Assembly: GCA_023447015.1 (NCBI GenBank)
Contig: JAEXPG010000139.1
Location: forward strand, 1 to 13,460
Origin: Verrucomicrobiota bacterium
GTDB lineage: Bacteria; Verrucomicrobiota; Verrucomicrobiia; Opitutales; Opitutaceae
Reading direction: 5' to 3'
DNA length: 13,460 nt
Made by a program: the position numbers and the translations under genes
In this document: piece after piece, positions 6,595-13,453 of the stretch
Numbering within the stretch: position 1 is the first letter of the stretch
Layout: every line of letters begins with the position of its first letter
Notes under the pieces: model-generated
Databases searched by the model: none
Told to the model about the DNA's origin: nothing
What the model saw: only the letters and a program-made list of their open reading frames with translations

Positions 6595-7088
6595 CGCCCA
6601 CCTCGTTGACCTGAACTGACTGACGAAGCATTCCGGGCCACTCGCACGAGCGACTGCCGGGGCCTTGCGGAACCTCTGCGCGTGGGTTGCTGGGGAGGAC
6701 CCGCGACGGCCGGGGCGGCGTGTTTGCCGGCGAGCAGCGCCCGCATCGCGTGGACCTGCACGTTGAAGGTCTGCCGCTCGATCCCGAGGCGGTCCGCCAC
6801 TGCCTCCTCGCTGCGCTCGCCGAGCAGCTCGGGCGACATCACCCACGCCAGGGCGAGGAAGCGCAGGTACCCGGCCTCGAAGCGCCGGCTCCCACCGTAG
6901 CTCGCGGGCGGGAGCATGAGGCAAAGGAGACCACGCACCACGCGCTGCAGGTCCTCGGCCGGAACGGCGCCGAAGCGCTCCGAGATCTCACCGAGCTCCT
7001 CATCCTCTTCGAAGCGCGGCCAGCTGGCGCGGGCCAACTCCTCCGCCCGGGAGATCGCATCAAGAGGAATCGCGTGGTGCCCGCTCAT
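6588..7088 (-). CDS. HTH protein, 166 aa, first gene after the symmetrical repeat array
   Basis: The N-terminal 60 residues are acidic and helical. Residues 60-90 contain an aromatic, Gly-rich segment. Residues about 88-120 carry E-L-L-G-E-R-S-E and a sigma-like HTH (A-V-A-D-R-L-G-I-E-R-Q-T-F). From about 125 the tail is basic and disordered, with many Arg, Ser and Gln. The E-L-L-G-E-R-x-E plus HTH block recurs in the protein at 5212-5616. The ATG at 7088 has a strong AGGAGG at 7101-7096, seven bases upstream. The repeat array begins about 16 bp upstream of the start, so this gene is the first downstream of it and a candidate binder of the array. It overlaps the small-terminase-like gene by seven bases. 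Confidence 0.72.
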   Translation of the reverse strand: MSGHHAIPLDAISRAEELARASWPRFEEDEELGEISERFGAVPAEDLQRVVRGLLCLMLPPASYGGSRRFEAGYLRFLALAWVMSPELLGERSEEAVADRLGIERQTFNVQVHAMRALLAGKHAAPAVAGPPQQPTRRGSARPRQSLVRVARNASSVSSGQRGGRW

Positions 7089-7104
7089 CGCTGCCCCTCC
7101 TCAG

Positions 7105-7303
7105 TGACGGCAATGACGGCACATGACAGCATGCCGCTGACGTGTTCACAGAGCGACAGTGACAGCATGACAGCATTTCTACCAACTAACGCACACGCGC
7201 AGGTATACCTACGCACATAAAAAGGAGCGGAGAATGCCGTCATGCCGTCACTGCCCTCTGTGTTCCTTGTTTTGTGTGCCGTCATTTGCCGTCATTGCCG
7301 TCA
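7105..7303. repeat. Large symmetrical array of TGACGGCA/TGCCGTCA repeats; candidate origin or master operator
   Basis: The left arm holds five TGAC(G/A)GCA copies starting at 7105, 7114, 7124, 7160 and 7168. The right arm holds five inverted TGCCGTCA copies starting at 7235, 7243, 7277, 7287 and 7296. Spacings mirror each other (9, 10, 36, 8 on the left; 8, 34, 10, 9 on the right), so about 200 bp form one hyphenated palindrome. Its centre (about 7205) is a smaller near-perfect palindrome, GCGCAGGTATACCTACGC (7197-7214), flanked by ACGCACA motifs that also occur at the element's ends. The outer right repeat overlaps the stop of the gene ending at 7301. Iteron arrays flanking a core are typical of phage, plasmid and satellite origins; operator use is equally possible. 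Confidence 0.85.
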
Positions 7304-7672
7304 CGACATGCGGGAGAACTCGACGCGCCGGGCCTTTGCCGTGCGTCGAACACGAACAACAACCCCACGGACCCCGCGCGCGGCGATCATCCGAGCGAGC
7401 CGACCAGCCCACGCGGGCGCGCATTGATCCACTATGCCAGCGCGCACCAGTGCTGCGCCCAACTCACGGGCGCCCACGGTAACCGACCGGCGGCGACCAA
7501 GGATCAGCTGCACAACTCGCTCAAGGTCGATCGATCCCAGCCAACTCTCCTGCGGAGGCGTTACGATCGCTTCAAAGAGGTTCGGAAACTCCTCCTGGAA
7601 CTCTCGAACGATCTGCTCCCGATTTGAGCCAAGACGCCGCGCCCTAGACTCAAGCTCCCGGATGCGCGTCAT
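7301..7672 (-). CDS. Basic hypothetical protein, 123 aa
   Basis: The N-terminal 35 residues are charged and helical. The middle is helical (I-D-L-E-R-V-V-Q-L-I-L-G-R-R-R). The C-terminal third is strongly basic (V-R-R-T-A-K-A-R-R-V-E-F-S-R), which suggests nucleic acid binding. No family was recognised. The ATG at 7672 is supported by GGAGGT at 7684-7679, six bases upstream, and by an ATGA overlap with the stop of the excisionase-like gene. An extension to 7717 would add 15 residues and destroy that arrangement. Its TGA lies inside the outermost repeat of the symmetrical array, so it is the last gene before the array. Confidence 0.72.
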   Translation of the reverse strand: MTRIRELESRARRLGSNREQIVREFQEEFPNLFEAIVTPPQESWLGSIDLERVVQLILGRRRSVTVGARELGAALVRAGIVDQCAPAWAGRLARMIAARGVRGVVVRVRRTAKARRVEFSRMS

Positions 7673-7896
7673 TGCACCACCTCCGGGCTCGTGCCCACAG
7701 TTCTGGACGCGAGCCATGCGCGTAGAGCCGACTCCTCAAAAACGCACCGGCGCACGCCGAGGCGGACATGGGGAATAGCATTTGCTCGCACTGCCTGCCA
7801 AAACGTAGCCCTGCTCTCGTATCCAAGAATCTTCATGACATCGGCTGCCGAGAGAAAATGGAGGTCGCGAATCGATTGAGGTTCGGTGGTTACCAT
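7669..7896 (-). CDS. Excisionase-like HTH protein, 75 aa
   Basis: Residues about 14-65 fit the excisionase/HTH_17 pattern: F-L-S-A-A-D-V-M-K-I-L-G-Y, then R-A-T-F-W-Q-A-V, then a V-R-L-G-V-R-R-C-V-F wing and A-L-R-A-W-L-A. Length and composition are typical of small Xis or AlpA proteins. It sits 170 bp downstream of the integrase stop on the same strand, the common place for a directionality factor, so it is the better excisionase candidate of the two in the element. The ATG at 7896 has AGGAG at 7907-7903, six bases upstream; an open extension to 7986 has no such site. It overlaps the next gene by ATGA. Confidence 0.78.
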   Translation of the reverse strand: MVTTEPQSIRDLHFLSAADVMKILGYESRATFWQAVRANAIPHVRLGVRRCVFEESALRAWLASRTVGTSPEVVQ

Positions 7897-8048
7897 CGTT
7901 ATCTCCTGTGTTGTTTGCTGTTCGTCTGCTGTCTCTAGGGGGCGCCACCGCAAAAGCGTTTCGCCTGGTGCCCCAAACGAGGGCACGGACGTGAAAGCGA
8001 GGTGCGCCGAGCCGGAGAGGCGCCCGCGCCCCCAAGTTTCGTTTGTTT

Positions 8049-8094
8049 GCCGCCAAACGCCGCAGCCTACACCACAGCTTCGGCGTTTGGCGGC
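8049..8094. repeat. Perfect 14-bp inverted repeat at the 3' end of the integrase gene
   Basis: GCCGCCAAACGCCG (8049-8062) and CGGCGTTTGGCGGC (8081-8094) form a 14-bp GC-rich stem with an 18-base loop. The stem spans the last codons and stop of the integrase gene. No T tract follows on either strand, so it is not a standard intrinsic terminator, but it would block or slow leftward transcription into the excisionase-like gene, or stabilise the integrase mRNA. Confidence 0.6.
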
Positions 8095-9353
8095 GGTATC
8101 GGCGCGGAGTGCCCGAAGTCCTTCACGGCCTGCGGCGTGAGCCCGAACCAGTGCTCACCATCGGTCTTCGCCACGAGAGCGCGGTAATGTCGGTGGACGA
8201 TGGCCGGGCTGTTGCCGGCTTCGAGCGAGACCTCGGCAACGTTTCCGGTTTGGGCAACACGGTGGGAGATGAAGGCGTGGCGGAACCCGTTTTCCGGGCA
8301 TGAAATACCCGCATCGCGCATGAACTTTCTCAGTCTATCGACTCCCCAGGGCGAGGAAACGAGCGCTGCCGGATCGGAGTCGCGTTTGCAGGTAAGCAAC
8401 CACTCGACCGCGGCTGGGCACAGCGGCACGAGCCGTTTGGACGGGGTATTGCGCTTAGCCTTGGTCACCCGAACAAACCCGCGGTCGAGGTGCACATCTG
8501 ACCACAGCTGGGCATGCAGCTCAGACCGGCGCATGCCACAGAATCCGGCCAGCACGGTCACAGCCAGTTGTTCTGGATGCTTGTCGCGCATCAACGCCAG
8601 GGCAGCCGCGAAGTCTTGCACTCGAATAATCCCAATCTCGGCTGGCGCCTCCCGGGCCTGCTCGAGCTGTTCAGCCTCGGTTTGAGCTAAGCGCGGAAGG
8701 TAGCCGCTCTTCCGGCACCACCGCCAGAGTGCCACGACTCGCTTGCGCACGGTGTTGAATGTCCCAGGGTGGGCAGTGTTGGCGGAGGAGCCCCGGAACT
8801 CCTCATGGATGGCGCGTTCGAGCGCGATGGCCGACACCGCCGACAATTGGCCTGGGAACCGGGCCGCCAGACGAGGCAGAATGTTATCGTACCCGGTGCT
8901 GGTGTCGACGCCTTGGCGTTTCTTCGCGGCGATGAACAAGCGCACGGCTTCGGGCGTGTTGATGCCGCGCACCTGGAGAACGTTTGCGGATCGCCACTCA
9001 CGGGCGGCCCGGATGACCTGCCCATCAGTGAGATCGTGGGCACGCTTCCACTCGTCGACGATCTGCGCGAGGGGCGTGCCACCGGCTTTCTTCTTCAGCG
9101 AAGCCAGAAGGGCGGCGTCCTCAACACAAAGACCAGAGGCAGAGACATTGACTCGGCCGGCCGCGAGCGCGTCGGCTTGCGCGTTCGCCTCCTCAATTGC
9201 GGGCTTGGCCTCGGCGAACTGCTTTGTGCGGCGGACTCCAGCGGCATACCAGGAGACGGTGAATACCGTGCGGCCTCCGATGCGCTCGAATCGATAGACA
9301 CGGACAGTGACGGAACCGCGGCGGATCTGGACCGGAAAACGAGGTGCTTTCAT
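8067..9353 (-). CDS. int: Tyrosine recombinase (integrase), 428 aa
   Basis: It catalyses site-specific integration and excision between the tRNA-Arg attachment site and the element. The N-terminal region (1-100) would hold the arm-binding part, about 120-225 the core-binding SAM-like helices, and 240-400 the catalytic domain. Catalytic residues that can be read are R275 in G-M-R-R-S-E-L, a Lys among K298/K300, R358 in N-G-F-R-H-A-F and the nucleophile Y390 in H-R-H-Y-R. The His of the H-x-x-R box is Asn355, and the usual His of the G-H-S box is Asn381 (A-G-N-S-P). This variant pattern is familiar to me from Verrucomicrobiota and Planctomycetes recombinases, so it probably does not mean loss of activity. 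The ATG at 9353 is the first in frame, with only a weak AGGTG upstream. The gene starts 114 bp from the right attachment repeat. Confidence 0.95.
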   Translation of the reverse strand: MKAPRFPVQIRRGSVTVRVYRFERIGGRTVFTVSWYAAGVRRTKQFAEAKPAIEEANAQADALAAGRVNVSASGLCVEDAALLASLKKKAGGTPLAQIVDEWKRAHDLTDGQVIRAAREWRSANVLQVRGINTPEAVRLFIAAKKRQGVDTSTGYDNILPRLAARFPGQLSAVSAIALERAIHEEFRGSSANTAHPGTFNTVRKRVVALWRWCRKSGYLPRLAQTEAEQLEQAREAPAEIGIIRVQDFAAALALMRDKHPEQLAVTVLAGFCGMRRSELHAQLWSDVHLDRGFVRVTKAKRNTPSKRLVPLCPAAVEWLLTCKRDSDPAALVSSPWGVDRLRKFMRDAGISCPENGFRHAFISHRVAQTGNVAEVSLEAGNSPAIVHRHYRALVAKTDGEHWFGLTPQAVKDFGHSAPIPPPNAEAVV

Positions 9354-9385
9354 TCAGGTTGGCACCTACGGGCCCGCCCGCAAAC

Positions 9386-9437
9386 GCGCACACAGACGCA
9401 CACAGACCAGACCAAACAAAGCCACACAACGCACACG
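9386..9437 (+). repeat. Putative integrase arm-type sites, right end
   Basis: CGCACACA lies at 9387-9394 and 9397-9404, and CGCACAC at 9430-9436. The spacings of 10 and 33 bp place the copies close to one face of the helix. They have the same orientation as the copies at 469-488. The array fills the gap between the integrase start and the right attachment repeat, so bound integrase could also repress its own gene. Confidence 0.5.
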
Positions 9438-9467
9438 ATCCGCCCTCTGTCGCCTCGGCAAATAGCG

Positions 9468-9483
9468 CTCGGTGGGGGCGCCA
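9468..9483 (+). repeat. Right attachment repeat (att core, distal end)
   Basis: CTCGGTGGGGGCGCCA is identical to the tRNA-Arg 3' end at 432-447. It represents the original tRNA end displaced by integration. The chromosomal kinase gene stops 14 bp further on, so before insertion the tRNA and kinase genes were convergent neighbours. Confidence 0.92.
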
Positions 9484-9496
9484 CTCCGGACTTTCC

Positions 9497-12400
9497 CTAC
9501 GGGACCGGCGGCTGCTGGGCGGTGCCGGTGACGATGCGCAGCAAGGTGGCGGGATCGTAGGGCTTGGGGAGAAAGTCGACCCCCTCGCGGCCGGAGAAGT
9601 CGCCGCCGGCGATCTCCGCGCTGTAGCCGCTGGTATAGATGACGCGCAGGGTCGGCCGGTCGGCGAGGAGACGGCGGGCCAGCTCCAGTCCGTTCAGGCC
9701 GTCGGGCATCACCACGTCGGTCAGGAGCAGGTCGATCAGCTCACGGTGCTGGGCCCACAGGCTCAGCGCCGCGGGACCGGAGACCGCCTCGAAAACACGG
9801 TGTCCGTGGGCAACCAGGGTCTTGCGCGCCAGGGTACGCACCGCGTTGTCGTCCTCGACGACCAGGATGGTCAGGCACGCAGCGGGCGCGGCCCCGGAGG
9901 GGACGGCCTTGGCCGGTTCGACCGCGGTGTCGGCAGATCCGTGGGGCAGCTGAACGCGGAAGGCGGTCCCTTGGCCTTGGTCGCTGACGACATCGATCCA
10001 GCCGCGGTGTTGTTCGACGATGCCGTAGACGGTCGCCAGTCCGAGGCCGGTTCCCTTGCCCACATCCTTGGTGGTGAAGAACGGTTCGAAGATCCGCGGC
10101 AACACCTCGGCCGGGATGCCGCTGCCGGTGTCCTGGACGAGCAGGCGCACGAACCGGCCGGGGCGCGCGTTGGGCACGGGCGGCACGGCGTCGGCGGCGA
10201 TGTCGACCACGGCGGTGCTGAGGACCAGGCGGCCACCACGGGGCATGGCGTCGCGGGCGTTGACGGCGAGATTGAGGATCACCTGCTCGAGCATGGTGGA
10301 GTCGGCGTGGATCGGCATCGCGCCCTCGGCGAGTTGCAGGTCGAGGCGGATGTCCTCGCCGAGGATGCGGTGAAGCATGCGGGCCATCTCGGAGACGACG
10401 TGGTTGAGGTCGATCGCGGTCGCGTGCATCGGCTGCTTGCGGCTGAAGGCGAGCAGCTGGCGGGTGAGGTTGCCCGCGCGTTTGGCAGCCTCCTTGATCT
10501 CGGCGAGCACCTCCGCGATCTCCGCGGGAACGCGCTCGAAGGTCTCGACGAGCATGAGGTTGCCGAGGATGACGGTGAGCAGGTTGTTGAAGTCGTGGGC
10601 CACGCCGCCGGACAGCCGCCCGATGGCCTCCATCTTCTGGCCCTGGCGCAGCTGCTCCTCGAGCTTGCGGCGGTCGTCCTCGGCGCGCTGGTGGTCGGTG
10701 AGGTCGGAGCAGACAAGGAGCGTGCGTTCACCCACCGCGGAGGTGGTCGCGATGATCGCGCGCACCGTGCCGTCCTTGCAGGCGACGTTGGTCTCCAGCG
10801 GCTCGATCGAGCGGCCGAGGGCGGCAGCCCGCTCGAGCCGGCCGGAGAGGGCGGCCAGCCAGGCGACACGGTCGGCGGAGTCCGGGCAGAGCCGCCGGCA
10901 GAGGGTGTCGAGATCGGGGACCTCGTCGGCGGAGTATCCGAAAAGCCGGGTGAACGTCGCGTTGGTGTGGAGCACGCGACGGTCGCGATCGAGCATCGCC
11001 ATCGCCACGGGCGAGCTGTCGATCATCAGGCGCTGGAGCTCCTCCCGGTGGCGCACCTCCGCCAGCTCCCGGCGACGACGGTGGTCGCGGGTGCGCCAAG
11101 CGTAGCCGAAGAGACCGAGCGCGAGGAGGATGACTGCGCCGCGGAACCACCAAGTCTCGTTCCAGCGGCGGGGCAGCGTGAGCGGGAAGACGGCGCCCGC
11201 GGTGTTCCATACGCCGTCCGCGTTGCAGGCCTGCACGTGGAAGCGGTAGCGGCCGGGCGCGAGGTTGGTGAAGAAGGCGGAGCGGCGGCCGCCCGCCTCA
11301 ACCCAGTTGGTCTGGTAGCCCTCGAGCCGGTAGCGGTAGCGGATGCGTTCGGGGGCCAGGTAGTCCAGTGCCGTGTAGTCGAACTCCAGGTTGCCCGACC
11401 CGGGTTGCAGAACCGGTTCGACTCCGGCGGGGAGTTCCTGGCCGTCGACCCGCACGCGTTGGATGTAGGTGCGGGGCGGGCGGGCATCGGTCGGCACGCG
11501 GACCGGATCGATGCAGATCACTCCCGCCGAGCTGGGGAACCAGATCCGGCCGTCGATCGAGCGGCAACCGGAGTATTCACGCGTCGACTTCTCGGAGGTC
11601 TTCACCGCGTGCTGGCCGTCGAACACTGTGCAGGTCACGCGCGCCGCCGGGTCGGCCGCGGCGGCCTCGAGCGAGTCCTGGCTGGCGTGGAAGATGCCGG
11701 CGGGCGAGTCCATCCAGAGGTTGCCGCGGCGGTCGGGCACGATCGTGTAGACGAGGTCGGAGTGGAGCCCCTGCCGGTGATCGATGGTGCGAAGCCGGCC
11801 ATCCTTGATCAGGACGAGCCCGGAGTTGCGCGTCGCCCAGATCGTCCCGCGGTCATCCTCGCAAAGGTGGAAGAAGGCGCGGTCGGTCTGCCGGAGTTCG
11901 AGGAGCCAGTCGCAGACCACGCCGTTGCGGATCTGCGCGAGCCCGGGCTTGGCGGCGACCCAGAGCGATCCGTCGCGCGCGGTGACCAACTCGTTGATCC
12001 AGCCGAAGGTGGGCGTCGTGCCATTGGCGAGGTGGTAGGGGACGAGCTCATCGTTCTCGATCCGCAGCAGCTTGGTGCCCAGGGCGAGGATGACTCCCTG
12101 CGCGTCCTCCGCGATCGCCTGGGGCCAGCCGTCGGTCACCCAGGTTTTCACGACGCGGTCGCCACAGAAGCGGTTGAGATCGCGCCGGCCGCCGAGGAAG
12201 TAGACGTCGCCGTTGCGGCCGACGAAGAGGCGCTTGATCCACTCGGAGCCGAAGCCGTCCGCTCGGTCGCGGCCGAAGCTGGTGCAACGGCCGTCCTTGA
12301 TGCGGGTGAGGCCGTTGGAGGTGCCCGCCCAGACACCGCCGTCGGGCGCCGCCGCGACGGAGAGGCATGCCTCCGCTGCCAAGCCCTCGCTGGTCGAGAT

Positions 12401-13453
12401 GATCGGGAACTTCACGTCGCTGAGCTGCGAGAGGCCGTCCTCGGTGCCGATCCAAAGGCTGCCGTCGTCGGACTCGGCCAGGGAGAGGATCCGGTCGCTG
12501 GCGAGTCCATCGCTGCGCAGGAGTTTGGTGAAGACGCCGTCCTTTCGGCGCAGGAGCCCTTCGGCGATTGTGCCGATCCACAGCAGGCCGTGGCTGTCCA
12601 CCAGCAGCGCGCGGGGCTGGGCCCCGATGCCGGTGGGAGGCCGCGGCGACAGGTCGGGGTTGAGGCAATGCAGGCCGTTGGAGGCACCGACCCAGATCAG
12701 CCCCTCGTGGTCGACGGCCACAGCGGTGATGACGTAGCCGCGCCACAACGCCTCGGCGTCGCCCTCGATGCGGCGCAGGAGACCGTTCTCCCAACAGAGC
12801 AGGCCGTGCGCCGCGGTCCCCATCCAGATCCGCCCGTGGGCGTCCTCGTGCATGCAATGCACGTCGGCCTCCGACGACAGGACCTCGGCTTCGCCGGAAG
12901 GGAAACGCCGCCCCATCGTGCCCACCAGCGCCACGTACAACGCGCCGTCGGGGCCCTCATGCAGGACCCGCGTGGTGGGGAACTCGCCGCCGAGCGTCGT
13001 CTGCTGCAACGGAGTGAAGCGGCCGGCCGCGAAGCTGCCGTAGCCGCCGCGTTCGATGGCCACCCACAGGCCTCCCTGCGAGCGCGGAGCCAGATTGGCG
13101 ATGATCCGTGGGCGGGACTCCGGCTGGCCGGGCAGGCCGATCTCGCGGAACTCGACTCCGTCGAAATCGACCAGCCCCTTGGCGGTACCGAGCCAGATGT
13201 GGCCGTCACTGCCCTGCACGATCGATCTGACGGCGTTCGCCGGGAGGCCGCCGGCGCGGCGCCAGGTGCGGGTGTTGTACTGGAAGACCGTGCGATCCGG
13301 ATCGAGCGCCGACATCTCCGCGGGCAGGAGGCAACAGAGCAACGCGACCAGCAGCAGGTTTCGCGCGATCCCCGCCAACGAGCGGCCCCCGGGATGCTGG
13401 GGCGCGGGAGACCGGCTGCCGGTCTCTTCCGAGGGAACGGGGTGGGGGCTCAT
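9497..13453 (-). CDS. Hybrid sensor histidine kinase with propeller and Y_Y_Y sensor, PAS, HisKA, HATPase and receiver domains, 1318 aa
   Basis: A membrane sensor kinase of the one-protein hybrid type. Residues about 31-48 form a signal anchor or signal peptide. From 60 to about 650, repeated D-G-x-I/L-W-x-G-T-x-x-G-L units form Reg_prop propeller blades, at least nine clear ones. A Y_Y_Y domain spans about 685-752. A membrane helix lies at about 769-786, followed by a PAS domain (about 805-920). The HisKA H-box has H953 in H-D-F-N-N. The HATPase has N1061/N1065, D1108-T-G-S-G and G-K-G-T-G-L-G (1132-1138). The receiver has the E1200-D-D acidic pocket, phospho-acceptor D1246, T1274 and K1297. 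All key residues are present, so it should be active. There is no C-terminal DNA-binding domain, unlike Bacteroides hybrid regulators, so output must pass to a partner. The signal may be a carbohydrate, by family analogy. The ATG is 7 bp from the window end. Confidence 0.95.
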   Translation of the reverse strand: MSPHPVPSEETGSRSPAPQHPGGRSLAGIARNLLLVALLCCLLPAEMSALDPDRTVFQYNTRTWRRAGGLPANAVRSIVQGSDGHIWLGTAKGLVDFDGVEFREIGLPGQPESRPRIIANLAPRSQGGLWVAIERGGYGSFAAGRFTPLQQTTLGGEFPTTRVLHEGPDGALYVALVGTMGRRFPSGEAEVLSSEADVHCMHEDAHGRIWMGTAAHGLLCWENGLLRRIEGDAEALWRGYVITAVAVDHEGLIWVGASNGLHCLNPDLSPRPPTGIGAQPRALLVDSHGLLWIGTIAEGLLRRKDGVFTKLLRSDGLASDRILSLAESDDGSLWIGTEDGLSQLSDVKFPIISTSEGLAAEACLSVAAAPDGGVWAGTSNGLTRIKDGRCTSFGRDRADGFGSEWIKRLFVGRNGDVYFLGGRRDLNRFCGDRVVKTWVTDGWPQAIAEDAQGVILALGTKLLRIENDELVPYHLANGTTPTFGWINELVTARDGSLWVAAKPGLAQIRNGVVCDWLLELRQTDRAFFHLCEDDRGTIWATRNSGLVLIKDGRLRTIDHRQGLHSDLVYTIVPDRRGNLWMDSPAGIFHASQDSLEAAAADPAARVTCTVFDGQHAVKTSEKSTREYSGCRSIDGRIWFPSSAGVICIDPVRVPTDARPPRTYIQRVRVDGQELPAGVEPVLQPGSGNLEFDYTALDYLAPERIRYRYRLEGYQTNWVEAGGRRSAFFTNLAPGRYRFHVQACNADGVWNTAGAVFPLTLPRRWNETWWFRGAVILLALGLFGYAWRTRDHRRRRELAEVRHREELQRLMIDSSPVAMAMLDRDRRVLHTNATFTRLFGYSADEVPDLDTLCRRLCPDSADRVAWLAALSGRLERAAALGRSIEPLETNVACKDGTVRAIIATTSAVGERTLLVCSDLTDHQRAEDDRRKLEEQLRQGQKMEAIGRLSGGVAHDFNNLLTVILGNLMLVETFERVPAEIAEVLAEIKEAAKRAGNLTRQLLAFSRKQPMHATAIDLNHVVSEMARMLHRILGEDIRLDLQLAEGAMPIHADSTMLEQVILNLAVNARDAMPRGGRLVLSTAVVDIAADAVPPVPNARPGRFVRLLVQDTGSGIPAEVLPRIFEPFFTTKDVGKGTGLGLATVYGIVEQHRGWIDVVSDQGQGTAFRVQLPHGSADTAVEPAKAVPSGAAPAACLTILVVEDDNAVRTLARKTLVAHGHRVFEAVSGPAALSLWAQHRELIDLLLTDVVMPDGLNGLELARRLLADRPTLRVIYTSGYSAEIAGGDFSGREGVDFLPKPYDPATLLRIVTGTAQQPPVP

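Larger units (their letters stand above)
432..9483. mobile_element. Integrated element in tRNA-Arg(CCU), phage- or satellite-like, about 9.05 kb
   Basis: The element is bounded by a perfect 16-bp direct repeat, CTCGGTGGGGGCGCCA, at the tRNA 3' end (432-447) and at 9468-9483. It encodes a tyrosine recombinase beside the right end, two small excisionase/AlpA-like DNA-binding proteins, two further HTH proteins, a small-terminase-like protein, a tape measure protein and several small unknowns. Arm-type CGCACAC repeats lie just inside both ends. No large terminase, portal, capsid, tail tube, baseplate, lysis, replicative helicase, plasmid Rep or conjugation gene is visible. It is therefore not a complete tailed prophage and shows no sign of being an ICE. 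A phage satellite or a trimmed prophage are the two serious readings. Confidence 0.9.

Noticed and set aside
7105..7303. CRISPR array reading of the repeated TGACGGCA units
   Set aside because: Units are only 8 bp, lie almost back to back in places and are mirrored across a centre, with no spacer-repeat period and no cas genes.
432..9483. Integrative conjugative element or plasmid origin of the element
   Set aside because: No relaxase, coupling protein, type IV secretion, plasmid Rep or partition gene is visible in any frame.
12048..12857. Alternative leftward frame of 269 codons inside the kinase
   Set aside because: It is a frame-shifted shadow of the propeller repeats, Arg- and Pro-rich, with no independent start signal.
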